Positions 51,080 through 59,838 of a DNA stretch of 64,000 bases are shown here, piece after piece (the stretch's first letter is position 1; every line of letters begins with the position of its first letter). The notes below the pieces were generated by a model. It had not been told where the DNA came from. It worked only from the letters and a program-made list of their open reading frames with translations, and ran no database searches. The translations under genes were made by a program, and so were the position numbers. The DNA is from Crocinitomicaceae bacterium (lineage in GTDB: Bacteria; Bacteroidota; Bacteroidia; Flavobacteriales_D; Parvicellaceae). The stretch lies in NCBI GenBank assembly GCA_002723085.1, contig PBNK01000001.1, positions 1 through 64,000 on the forward strand, written 5' to 3'.

Positions 51080-52854
51080 AAAAATCAAAAAGTAGAGCCT
51101 GGGATATTAAATTGTTTAAAAGAGTTTTAGCTTCTTCAAAACCCCATAAGTCATTGTTAATATACGGGCTTATATTAACTGTTTTATTGGCCGTGTTATC
51201 TCCTTTAAGGCCTTATATAGTTGGTAAATTAGTTGGGGAATATGTTTTTAATAAAGATGCTTCAGCCTTGCTTAATGGAACTATTCTTGTTCTTGGAATT
51301 TTGTTAGTTGAGTCTGTTATGTTGATAGCTTTATCTTATATATCTAGTGATTTAGGTCAAAGAGTTGTAAAAGATTTAAGGGATAGGTTATTTGAGCATA
51401 TTAACAGATTAAGATTGAGGTATTTTGATCAGCACCCAATAGGGATGTTAGTTACTAGGTCTGTAAGTGATATGGAAACCATTGCAGAAATTTTTTCTCA
51501 GGGAATTTTAGTGATAGTAGGAGATTTATTAAAACTTTCAGGAGTCTTGTTTTTTATGTTTTATATGAATTGGGAATTGACTTTAGTTGTCTTAATTCCT
51601 ATTCCTTTATTAATATTTTCGTCTAATATTTTTAAAAAGGCAATTAAAAAATCATTTCAAGAAGTAAGAAAACAGGTTTCTTTATTAAACACTTTTGTTC
51701 AAGAACATATTTCAGGAATGAATATTGTTCAAATATTCAGTAGAGAAGACATTGAGGCTGAAAAATTCAAAAAAATTAACGAAAAACATAAAAAGGCACA
51801 CATAAAAGGAATTATGGCATATTCTGTTTTCTTTCCTGTTGTTGAAACATTAAGTGCACTTTCAATAGCTATATTAGTTTTGTATTCAATTCGAAATATT
51901 TCATATGGAAATGTAGATTATGTAAAAGTAACTACAGATATGATGGCTTTTATTTTGTATGTCCATATGTTGTTTAGACCAATAAGGATGTTGGCTGATA
52001 GATTTAACACTTTACAAATGGGTATGGTAGGGTCAGCTAGAGTTTTTGCTTTGCTTGATAATGATGAATTTATTTCCCAACAAGATGGATTAATGCTAAA
52101 TAATTTTAATGGAGAAATTGAATTCAAGGATGTTCATTTTTCATATGATGAAATAAATAAAGTTTTAAAAGGAGTGTCATTTAAAGTTAATCCTGGGCAA
52201 ACAATAGCTGTTGTGGGTCCAACAGGTGCTGGTAAAACATCAATTATTAATTTAATCTCTAGGTTTTATGAATTTCAGTCTGGTCATATAACGTTGGGTG
52301 GAAAAGATATAAGGTCAATTGATGTATCTTCCCTAAGGTCTAGAATTGCCATTGTTCTTCAAGATGTTTTTTTATATAATGCAAGTATTCAAGATAACAT
52401 CACTTTAGGAAATAAAAACATTTCGACAAAAAAAATCATCGAATCTGCTAAGCTTGTTGGAGTTCATGATTTTATAGTTTCTTTAGAAGGTGGTTATGAT
52501 TTTATTGTAAAGGAAAGGGGAGGGGTTCTCTCGACTGGTCAGAGGCAGTTGATTTCTTTTTTGAGAGCTTTTGTTTATAATCCACAGGTTTTAATTTTAG
52601 ATGAAGCAACTTCATCTATAGATTCTGAGTCAGAAGAGTTAATTCAAAATGCAACAAAAGAACTAACAAAAAATAGAACTTCAATAATTATTGCTCATAG
52701 GTTATCAACGATTAAAAATGCTGATATTATTTTGGTTATGGACGATGGACTAATAGTAGAATCTGGAACTCATAAAGAGCTGCTCAAGATTGATGGAAAA
52801 TATTCTAAATTATATCACAATCAATTTTTAAAGCAAATAGATAGTGACTATTAG
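51076..52854 (+). CDS. ABC transporter with fused permease and ATPase domains (MsbA/SmdB-like exporter)
   Basis: 592 residues from the ATG at 51076 that overlaps the truA stop. Six transmembrane helices (about 25-325) with the coupling segment VVKDLRDRLFEHINRLRLRYFDQHPIGMLVTR. The ATPase domain starts near 345: FKDVHFSYDEINKVLKG, Walker A GPTGAGKTS, Q-loop VLQDVFLYNASIQDNI, signature LSTGQRQL (Thr for the second Gly), Walker B VLILDEATSSID and H-loop IIAHRLST. It is a type IV exporter half; substrates in this branch range from lipids to peptides. Its stop is immediately adjacent to the convergent uvrA stop. It is a frequent truA neighbour in Bacteroidota. Confidence 0.87.
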   Translation: MKKSKSRAWDIKLFKRVLASSKPHKSLLIYGLILTVLLAVLSPLRPYIVGKLVGEYVFNKDASALLNGTILVLGILLVESVMLIALSYISSDLGQRVVKDLRDRLFEHINRLRLRYFDQHPIGMLVTRSVSDMETIAEIFSQGILVIVGDLLKLSGVLFFMFYMNWELTLVVLIPIPLLIFSSNIFKKAIKKSFQEVRKQVSLLNTFVQEHISGMNIVQIFSREDIEAEKFKKINEKHKKAHIKGIMAYSVFFPVVETLSALSIAILVLYSIRNISYGNVDYVKVTTDMMAFILYVHMLFRPIRMLADRFNTLQMGMVGSARVFALLDNDEFISQQDGLMLNNFNGEIEFKDVHFSYDEINKVLKGVSFKVNPGQTIAVVGPTGAGKTSIINLISRFYEFQSGHITLGGKDIRSIDVSSLRSRIAIVLQDVFLYNASIQDNITLGNKNISTKKIIESAKLVGVHDFIVSLEGGYDFIVKERGGVLSTGQRQLISFLRAFVYNPQVLILDEATSSIDSESEELIQNATKELTKNRTSIIIAHRLSTIKNADIILVMDDGLIVESGTHKELLKIDGKYSKLYHNQFLKQIDSDY

Positions 52855-55632
52855 CTACATTATTTTTTTAAGGTATTCTTTAGTGTGAGATTTAACATCA
52901 GACGAGACAAAATCTTTTACAGGTCCTTGATATAAAATATTTCCACCTTTATTTCCACCTTCTGGTCCTAAATCAATTATCCAATCAGCTGATTTAATAA
53001 TGTCTAAATTATGTTCAACTATAATTACATGGTGTCCCATTTCAACTAAATCATTAAGAGCTTTTATAAGTTTTTTTACATCATGAAAATGTAAACCAGT
53101 AGTTGGTTCGTCAAAAATAAATAGTTTTTTTTGAGATGATTTTCTTTGATATAAAAATGAAGCAAGCTTTATGCGTTGTGCTTCCCCACCACTAAGAGTA
53201 TTGGAAGATTGACCAAGTTGCACGTATTCAAGACCAACTTCTTTTAATGCAAGCATTTTGTCATAAATCCTTTCATTTAATCTTGTTTTTTCATTGAAAA
53301 AACTTAAACTTTCTTCAATGGTCATATTTAGAACATCTGAAATGCTTTTGCCTTTATATTTTACTTCTAATATATTTTCTTTAAATCTGTTCCCATTGCA
53401 TTCATCACAAACAAGATTTACATCCGCCATAAATTGCATTGAAATGGTAATTTTTCCTTCGCCTAAACATTTTTCACATCTGCCCCCATCAACGTTGAAA
53501 CTGAAATTTCCTGCTTTAAAACCGTTAATTTTAGCTAGTTGTTCATTAGCATATAATTGTCTTATTTCATCATATGCCTTTACATAGGTTACCGGGTTTG
53601 AACGAGAACTTTTTCCAATAGGGTTTTGATCTATAAATTCTACACTTTCAATAAGATGAATGTCTCCTGATATTTCTTTACAATGAAGAGCTTTATCAAT
53701 GTTTGAATTGAATAACTTTTGAAGATATGGAAATAAAATTTCTGTGATTAAAGTTGATTTCCCGCTACCACTAACTCCAGTAACAACAGTAATTGTATTT
53801 AGAGGGATGGTTGCGTTAATGTTTTTTAGGTTGTGTAGATAGGCTCCTTTTATTGATATATTGTTATTAGACTTTCTTGAAACTTTAGGAATATTTATGA
53901 ATTTTTTTCCTGTTAAATAATCAGCAGTTAAACTTTTTTCACTTTCAATTAAACAGCTATGATCTCCTTGAAAAACAATTTCTCCCCCATTTCTTCCTGC
54001 ATCTGGTCCAATATCAATAATTTCATCTGCTGCTTTCATCATCTCTTCATCATGTTCTACAACAATAACGGAGTTTCCTAAATCTCTTAATTTTTTTAAA
54101 ACTGATATTAGTTGCTGACTATCTTTAGCATGAAGTCCAATTGATGGTTCATCTAATATATACATAGATCCGATTAAAGAGCTTCCAATAGAAGTAGCTA
54201 AGTTAATTCTTTGAGATTCTCCCCCTGAAAGTGTATTAGAAGGTCTGTCTAGTGTTAAGTAACCAAGGCCAACATCTATTAAATATTTTAATCTTGTTGT
54301 AATTTCGGCAATTAGTCTATCAGCAATTTTTCTTTCACTTTTTTCAAAAATAAAGGATGAAAACTGATGGAAAGCTTGCTTAACATCCATTTTGATAATA
54401 TCAGTTATGGATAAATTGTTGATTTTAACATATGAAGCATCGGCTCTTAATCTTGAACCATTACAATCATTACATTGAGTTTTACCTCTATATCTAGAGA
54501 GCATAACTCTATATTGAATTTTATAAGAATTTTTTTCTAGGTATTCAAAAAAAGCATTTAACCCTTTAAAATATTCATTTCCTTTCCATAGTAATTCGTA
54601 ATGAAATTCACTTAATTCTCTTATAGATTGATGAATAGGGAAATCAAAATAATGAGCATTATTAATTAATTCTTCTTTCCAAACACTCATTTTTTCACCC
54701 TTCCAGCAAACAATGGCGTTACTAAGAATTGATAAGTTTGGATTTGGGATAACTAAATCATGATTAATTCCTAATACTTTGCCAAATCCTTCACATTTTT
54801 TACAAGCTCCATATGGGTTGTTAAAGGAGAAGAAATCTAGAGAGGGCTCTTCAAATTTTATATTGTCTTTAATGAATTGATTATTGAAGTTTTCAGAAAT
54901 TATATTTTCTGCAAAAACAATTACATCACAAATTCCTTTTCCTTCGTGAAAAGCAATTTCTAAAGAATCAAAAATCCTAGACTTATTTTCATGTTTATTT
55001 TCATTAGATACTCTATCAATAACCAAAGAAAGCGGGGAATCTAATGTAAGAGAATTTGAAAGTGGTATGATTTTATTTTTTTGGAAAGCCCTTGAAAAGC
55101 CCTGTTGAAGATAAATGTTAATTTGTTCTTTTAATGTTCTTCCTTTTGTTTCATTAATTGGGCACGTAATGGCTATTTTTGATTTATTTGGTTGTTTTAA
55201 AATCCAATTAAGTACATCTTCTGGATAATCTTTAGTAACAATAGTATTGCTAATTGGAGAAATTGTTTTTCCTATTCTAGCAAAAAGTAATTTTAAATAT
55301 TCATAAATTTCAGTGGAAGTACCAACAGTACTTCTAGAGTTAGATGAATTTACTTTTTGCTCAATAGCTATAGCAGGAGATATTCCCTTAATGTCATCAA
55401 CATCAGGGTTTTCCATTCTTCCTAAAAATAGTCTAGCATAAGCGCTTAAACTTTCAATATACCTTCGATGACCTTCAGCGTATAGAGTGTCAAAAGCTAA
55501 TGAAGACTTACCAGATCCTGAAACACCAGTTATAACTGTAAGTTTATTTCTAGGTATTGCAACAGATACATTTTTTAAATTATGAACCCTTGCTCCTTTA
55601 ATTAAAATATGTGTTTTAGTGGTCTTTTTCAA
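52855..55632 (-). CDS. uvrA: Excinuclease ABC subunit UvrA, paralogue with incomplete first zinc module
   Basis: 925 residues from a TTG at 55632 (KKTTKTHILIKGARVHNL). No ATG precedes the conserved region. A TTG nine codons upstream coincides with a TACTTTTG box and is disfavoured. UvrA is the damage-sensing ATPase of nucleotide excision repair, with two ABC domains: Walker A GVSGSGKSSLAFDTLYAEG and GVSGSGKSTLI; signatures LSGGESQR and LSGGEAQR; Walker B MYILDEPSIGL and LFIFDEPTTGL. The first zinc module has only one CxxC pair (YGACKKCEGFG); the usual upstream CP-CG pair is replaced by FIKDNIKF. The second module is complete (CEKCLGEG to CDECNGNR). I recall flavobacterial UvrA paralogues sharing this loss. 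Confidence 0.9.
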   Translation of the reverse strand: MKKTTKTHILIKGARVHNLKNVSVAIPRNKLTVITGVSGSGKSSLAFDTLYAEGHRRYIESLSAYARLFLGRMENPDVDDIKGISPAIAIEQKVNSSNSRSTVGTSTEIYEYLKLLFARIGKTISPISNTIVTKDYPEDVLNWILKQPNKSKIAITCPINETKGRTLKEQINIYLQQGFSRAFQKNKIIPLSNSLTLDSPLSLVIDRVSNENKHENKSRIFDSLEIAFHEGKGICDVIVFAENIISENFNNQFIKDNIKFEEPSLDFFSFNNPYGACKKCEGFGKVLGINHDLVIPNPNLSILSNAIVCWKGEKMSVWKEELINNAHYFDFPIHQSIRELSEFHYELLWKGNEYFKGLNAFFEYLEKNSYKIQYRVMLSRYRGKTQCNDCNGSRLRADASYVKINNLSITDIIKMDVKQAFHQFSSFIFEKSERKIADRLIAEITTRLKYLIDVGLGYLTLDRPSNTLSGGESQRINLATSIGSSLIGSMYILDEPSIGLHAKDSQQLISVLKKLRDLGNSVIVVEHDEEMMKAADEIIDIGPDAGRNGGEIVFQGDHSCLIESEKSLTADYLTGKKFINIPKVSRKSNNNISIKGAYLHNLKNINATIPLNTITVVTGVSGSGKSTLITEILFPYLQKLFNSNIDKALHCKEISGDIHLIESVEFIDQNPIGKSSRSNPVTYVKAYDEIRQLYANEQLAKINGFKAGNFSFNVDGGRCEKCLGEGKITISMQFMADVNLVCDECNGNRFKENILEVKYKGKSISDVLNMTIEESLSFFNEKTRLNERIYDKMLALKEVGLEYVQLGQSSNTLSGGEAQRIKLASFLYQRKSSQKKLFIFDEPTTGLHFHDVKKLIKALNDLVEMGHHVIIVEHNLDIIKSADWIIDLGPEGGNKGGNILYQGPVKDFVSSDVKSHTKEYLKKIM

Positions 55633-55656
55633 TCTAGTTTTTAATCTTTTAAATCG

Positions 55657-55664
55657 CAAAAGTA
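55657..55664 (-). promoter_or_regulatory. Possible promoter -7 box of uvrA
   Basis: The minus strand reads TACTTTTG, 24 bases before the TTG at 55632. It overlaps the alternative TTG start at 55659 and argues against it. No -33 element is clear. Confidence 0.35.
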
Positions 55665-55697
55665 AAATAATTGTTTTCTGATGTAACTAATGTTTAC

Positions 55698-55705
55698 TAT
55701 ATTTG
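55698..55705 (+). promoter_or_regulatory. Promoter -7 box of the sigma factor gene
   Basis: TATATTTG lies 84 bases before the ATG, giving an untranslated leader of about 78 bases, longer than for most genes here. A TTG 24 bases upstream is a weak -33 candidate. Confidence 0.5.
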
Positions 55706-55789
55706 ACTTAATAATTCATAAACAAAAGCCTATAGAAAACATTTACTCTAATTAATTTTTTAATACTAACAATTAAATAATATAGAGTT

Positions 55790-56383
55790 ATGTGCAATTC
55801 TGATATAGGTGATGATCAACTCATTAAAAATTTTATTAACGGAGATAATCAAGCTTTTGATATGCTTCTTAATAAATATCAAAATAGAATATTTTCATAT
55901 GTAATTCAATTGGTTCATGATTATGATTTAGCCAATGATATATTTCAAGACGTGTTTATTAAGGTAGTTACACATCTTAAAAGAAATTCTTATAACCATC
56001 AAGGTAAGTTTTTATCATGGGTATTAAGAATAGCTCATAATCAAGTTATTGATCATTTTAGAAAAGATGCTAAAATGCCTTCTGTTGGCAAAAATTCATC
56101 AAATGAAGATTTTAATATCTTTGATGTCTTAAAACTTGAAGAATCTTCTATTGAAGATGAAATAGTTAAAAAGCAAATTTTTTCTGATGTAAGAGTTCTA
56201 GTTGAGCAGCTTCCCCATGATCAAATGGAGGTGGTAAAAATGAGGTATTTTTCTGGAATGAGCTTTCAAGATATAGCAGATAATAGTAATGTTTCAATAA
56301 ATACTGCTTTAGGTAGAATGCGATATGCTCTAATTAATTTGAGAAAAATGATGAAAGAAAAAAATATTGTTTTAGAGGTTTAA
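55790..56383 (+). CDS. ECF-type RNA polymerase sigma factor
   Basis: 197 residues, sigma-70 family. Region 2 (about 25-95) reads FDMLLNKYQNRIFSYVIQ, DLANDIFQDVFIKVV and FLSWVLRIAHNQVIDHFRK, with the -10 recognition helix. Region 4 (about 135-190) reads VEQLPHDQMEVVKMRYFSGMSFQDIADNS and NTALGRMRYALINLRK. Regions 1 and 3 are absent, as in ECF factors. The linker between regions has KNSSNEDFNIFDVLKLEESSIEDEI. No anti-sigma factor with a membrane helix is adjacent; a 49-residue protein follows 52 bases later. Flavobacterial factors of this type often have a very small downstream companion gene, which fits here. Confidence 0.9.
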   Translation: MCNSDIGDDQLIKNFINGDNQAFDMLLNKYQNRIFSYVIQLVHDYDLANDIFQDVFIKVVTHLKRNSYNHQGKFLSWVLRIAHNQVIDHFRKDAKMPSVGKNSSNEDFNIFDVLKLEESSIEDEIVKKQIFSDVRVLVEQLPHDQMEVVKMRYFSGMSFQDIADNSNVSINTALGRMRYALINLRKMMKEKNIVLEV

Positions 56384-56435
56384 TTTGTGCAATATTTTTT
56401 AAGCGGCTGCGTTTATTGATTAAATAAACAAGCCT

Positions 56436-56585
56436 ATGGTTATAAAAACTACTAAAAAAAATTCTTTAAAATCTAACTTTACCCCTTCAGAATTAACTCT
56501 GAAGTCTGTAAGGGATTTTGCTAGATCTTTTCAGAGTAAAAACTCAGAAATTTTAGAAGAAAGCCTAGATTGGGTTTTAAATTAA
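56436..56585 (+). CDS. 49-residue protein downstream of the sigma factor
   Basis: An ATG at 56436 opens 49 codons ending in TAA at 56585. The protein is basic at the N-terminus (MVIKTTKKNSLKSN) and then has a short amphipathic segment with FTPSELTLKSVRDFARSFQ and an acidic end SEILEESLDWVLN. The pattern P-S-x-x-T-x-x-x-x-x-x-F-x-x-S/F-x, ending in Leu-Asn, resembles the very small conserved proteins that follow ECF sigma genes in Flavobacteriia. It lies 52 bases after the sigma factor stop in the same direction, and its stop shares the TTAA at 56582-56585 with hbd. It could be a small regulator of the sigma factor. I base coding status on these features, not on a database match. Confidence 0.65.
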   Translation: MVIKTTKKNSLKSNFTPSELTLKSVRDFARSFQSKNSEILEESLDWVLN

Positions 56586-57472
56586 TTGATAAAGTTGTCG
56601 GCTACAATAAGTTCTTTTGTGCCGTGACTCCAATTGTAAAAACCTTCACCTGATTTTACCCCTTTTTTACCTGCTGTTACCATGTTTACTAATAGTGGGC
56701 AAGGAGCATATTTTGGGTTTCCAAATCCATCTTTGAGAACCTCTAATATGGCTAGACATACGTCAAGACCAATAAAATCTGCTAATTGAAGAGGTCCCAT
56801 TGGGTGAGCCATCCCAAGTTTCATTACAGTATCAATTTCTTCCACACCAGCAACACCTTCATGTAAAGTAATTATTGCTTCGTTAATCATTGGCATTAAT
56901 ATTTTATTGGCTACAAAACCAGGGTAATCATTTACTTCAACAGGAATTTTACCAATGTTTTTAGATAATTCCATTATGGTTTCAAGCACTTCATTTGAAG
57001 TAGAATATCCTTTAATTACTTCTACTAACTTCATTACAGGAACAGGGTTCATAAAATGCATTCCTATAACTTTGTCTGGTCTAGAAGTGTCAGCAGCGAT
57101 TTTAGTAATAGAAATGGATGAAGTGTTTGTTGCTAAAATGCAGTTTTTAGGAGCATTTAAATCCATTTCTTTAAAAATGGCTGATTTTATATTCATGTTT
57201 TCAGTAGCTGCTTCAACAACGAGTTCAGCATTTGCTATACCATCTTTGAGATTTGTAAAAGTATTAAGGTTGGTTAAAGTGTTATTTTTTATTTCTTCAG
57301 TAATCTTTTCTTTAGTTAGCATTCTATCTAAATTTTTTGTTATAGTTGAAATTGCTTTTTCTAAAGCTTCTGAAGAAACATCTATTAGGTTTACTTTGTA
57401 ACCGTTTTGAGCAAAAACATGAGCTATTCCGTTGCCCATTGTACCTGCGCCTATTACTGAAATATTTTGCAT
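56582..57472 (-). CDS. 3-hydroxybutyryl-CoA dehydrogenase
   Basis: 296 residues, standard for the short 3-hydroxyacyl-CoA dehydrogenase family. It oxidises 3-hydroxyacyl-CoA to 3-oxoacyl-CoA with NAD(P), or the reverse. The Rossmann motif VIGAGTMGNGIAHVFAQNGYKVNLID is at residues 5-30. ATNTSSISITKIA, the catalytic His-Glu pair in GMHFMNPVPVMKLVEVI, and NKILMPMINEAI and MGPLQLADFIGLDV of the C-terminal domain are all conserved. It is a single gene with a TATATTTG box 19 bases upstream. It fits fatty-acid or leucine degradation with the FadD and carboxylase genes of this window, though it is not adjacent to them. Confidence 0.92.
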   Translation of the reverse strand: MQNISVIGAGTMGNGIAHVFAQNGYKVNLIDVSSEALEKAISTITKNLDRMLTKEKITEEIKNNTLTNLNTFTNLKDGIANAELVVEAATENMNIKSAIFKEMDLNAPKNCILATNTSSISITKIAADTSRPDKVIGMHFMNPVPVMKLVEVIKGYSTSNEVLETIMELSKNIGKIPVEVNDYPGFVANKILMPMINEAIITLHEGVAGVEEIDTVMKLGMAHPMGPLQLADFIGLDVCLAILEVLKDGFGNPKYAPCPLLVNMVTAGKKGVKSGEGFYNWSHGTKELIVADNFIN

Positions 57473-57491
57473 GAAATAAATTTTATTTCCG

Positions 57492-57499
57492 CAAATATA
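57492..57499 (-). promoter_or_regulatory. Promoter -7 box of the 3-hydroxybutyryl-CoA dehydrogenase gene
   Basis: The minus strand reads TATATTTG, 19 bases before the ATG at 57472; the stop of the upstream sugar transferase gene is 15 bases further. Confidence 0.5.
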
Positions 57500-57514
57500 A
57501 AATTTGATTTTAAA

Positions 57515-58912
57515 TTACTTGCCAGAACCTTTCAACATGATGATTATTGTATAGAATAAAATTTTGAAGTCAAGAAGAAGTGACATGTTTTCAACATATA
57601 GTAGGTCAAATTTAAGTCTAGAAATCATTTCGTCTACATTTTCAGCGTATCCATATTTAACTTGACCCCAACTTGTAATTCCTGGTTTAACTTTTTTTAT
57701 GTGTTTGTAATGAGGGGCTTGTTCTAAAATTAGATTAATGTAATGTTGTCTTTCTGGTCTCGGGCCAACTAAAGACATTTCACCCTTAATGACATTAAAA
57801 AATTGTGGTATTTCATCTAATCTAGATTTTCTCATTATTTTTCCTATTGGGGTAATTCTTTTATCATTTTGACTAGATAATTGAGGTCCATTATTTTCGG
57901 AGTTTTTAAACATTGATCGGAACTTATATATAAAAAAAGGATCTCCGTGTAATCCGATCCTTTCTTGTTTATATATAATTGGCCCTTTTGAACTGAATTT
58001 TACTAATAAAGAAAGAAATAGGTAAATAGGGGATAATATTGCTATAGCAATTGTTGAAATGCTAACGTCCATAAATCTCTTTAATGATTTTTGCCATGCA
58101 GGCATAATTTCTGGGTTTATTTCTATAAGTAATGCTCCAAAAATCGAATTCATTTTAACTGATCCAGTTAGTATATTGTACATGTCAGCTATAACCTTTA
58201 TTTTAACATTTAAATCGGCCAAATCGTTGATTATTTTATTGATTTTATCATGTTCTTTGGGTTCTGTGGCGATAATTACTTCTTCAATTTTGTTTTTGTA
58301 AATAATGTTTTCTAGTTGATTGTAATCTCCTAATTTTTTAAGTTTAGTTTCATTCATTTTATCAATAGCTCCATTTGTAGAAATGTAACCTATGAGCTGA
58401 TATCCATCAGATTTTTTCATGTTTTTTAATTCTTGAAAAATTTCCAGTGCTTTTTGATTGCTCCCAATAATTAGGGTAGGAAATCCAATTTTTCTCTGGT
58501 GAATTTTTTTAACAGTATTTGAAGTTATTATGAATCTTGGAACAAAGGATATTGATGTATGAATGGCAAATAATCCTAGTATTAAAATATAATAATCTCT
58601 GTAGGAAGAAATTTGATCATCTAGTAAAAAAGTGAAAAAGATTAAGATGATACCTAAAATTGAAACCAAAAGGGTTTGAGATATTTCTTTAATTCTATGT
58701 CTTCTGTATACATTTTTATAAGTTCCAAAAGCAAAATACAGTAAAAGCCAAAAAATGGGTATTATTAAAATTGATAATTTAAAGTTTAAGTCAATTTCAA
58801 ACGGTTGGTGTTCAATAATTTTTTTTCGAAAAAGATTAAATAAAGACCAAGCTATTATCGCAGAAATCCAATCTGAAATTAAGTAAGCAATCCATAATTT
58901 ATTATTTCTCAT
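57515..58912 (-). CDS. Polyprenyl-phosphate sugar phosphotransferase (exopolysaccharide initiation)
   Basis: 465 residues. Four transmembrane helices lie at about 10-130, then a Rossmann-like CoA-binding-type middle domain ([19 protein letters not shown]) and a fifth membrane segment near 275-300 leading into the catalytic domain. The catalytic domain reads [73 protein letters not shown] and [16 protein letters not shown]. This is the WbaP/WcaJ architecture; it transfers a sugar-1-phosphate (glucose, galactose or FucNAc type) to undecaprenyl phosphate at the cytoplasmic face. Its start overlaps the upstream lipoprotein stop by four bases (ATGA), so they are coexpressed. Other polysaccharide genes are absent from this window. 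Confidence 0.9.
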   Translation of the reverse strand: [465 protein letters not shown]

Positions 58913-59793
58913 TGCCTAAAGATTACTTTAATGTTGTCAAGTCTTATTTTAATATCTTCATTTGCCTGACTGTTACTAACAGAAATGTATAAATCAAATT
59001 CTGTTGCACTAGTATAAAAATTAGTAGCATCAGAAATGAATAAATAAGTTTTATTCCAATTATCGATCGTATCTGTTGATGTTGGGAATAGGGTTATAAT
59101 TGGTTGTTTTTGATATGATGGCACGCTAGCGTCTTTATGTAATATTCCTATAGAAAAAGGGTAATTACAGCTATAATTCATCTCGATATAGGCAGGTATA
59201 TTTAAATTTGTTGGGAAATTGTTAAAGCTTAATTCATTAGTTCTTAATTCGCAATAATAATTGCTGGAATTCATGTTAATCGCTCCAGATTTCCCTTCAA
59301 ATACTTCATTTGAGGGAGAATTAATAATAGTTATATCTGCGTCACTCGTAATAAAAGGACTAAACCTTGCTTGAGGGTCTTCAAAATCCTCAATCCAAAT
59401 GTATAAGTTGCTTTCATAGCTCACAATTGGGTTTATTTCAATGATGCTGTCAGGAATTAGGTTTAAGTTTTCAGAATATGAAGTGTAAAAAGGATATTTT
59501 TCTCTGTCTGCTGAAATTCCATTTTTTTTAATTCCAGCGTATACGGTTAAATCATGGTATCCTTCATAATGTAAAGGAATTGTTGAAGGAAGTTCATAAA
59601 CTCCTTCTAGGTTTCCATCAATATAAACCCATGCATCTGTTATTTTTTCACTTTGTGATCCTTGTAAGCTGTTAGACATTGTTAAAGAAATATCTTCAAT
59701 ATGAATGAAAGAAGGTATTTTTTCAGGTTGATCAATCAATTGACAACTTGTGAAAAGTCCAATAGTTAATATAAAAAGGATTCTTATAGTCAT
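58909..59793 (-). CDS. Predicted lipoprotein of unknown function
   Basis: 294 residues. The signal peptide MTIRILFILTIGLFTSC ends in a lipobox Cys17. The mature part has an Ig-like beginning (PSFIHIEDISLTM, DAWVYIDGNLEGVYELP) and YPFYTSYSENLNLIPDS, and a C-terminal lectin-like or jelly-roll half (about 135-294: ESNLYIWIEDFED, GKSGAINMNSSNYYCELRTNE, EMNYSCNYPFSIGILHKD, ending IKIRLDNIKVIFRQ). The end resembles carbohydrate-binding galactose-like folds. I do not know a named family. It lies 45 bases after a Gfo/Idh/MocA gene and overlaps the sugar transferase gene, so a role in polysaccharide biogenesis or surface attachment is likely. Confidence 0.7.
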   Translation of the reverse strand: MTIRILFILTIGLFTSCQLIDQPEKIPSFIHIEDISLTMSNSLQGSQSEKITDAWVYIDGNLEGVYELPSTIPLHYEGYHDLTVYAGIKKNGISADREKYPFYTSYSENLNLIPDSIIEINPIVSYESNLYIWIEDFEDPQARFSPFITSDADITIINSPSNEVFEGKSGAINMNSSNYYCELRTNELSFNNFPTNLNIPAYIEMNYSCNYPFSIGILHKDASVPSYQKQPIITLFPTSTDTIDNWNKTYLFISDATNFYTSATEFDLYISVSNSQANEDIKIRLDNIKVIFRQ

Positions 59794-59838
59794 TATAAAT
59801 TCAACGCTAAATTACTACTAAATATTGTATTGTTAAGA

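Noticed and set aside
56955-57401. Open frame of 148 codons on the + strand opposite the 3-hydroxybutyryl-CoA dehydrogenase gene
   Set aside because: It is antisense to a well-conserved enzyme, its product is a low-complexity hydrophobic string without family features, and no promoter box precedes it.
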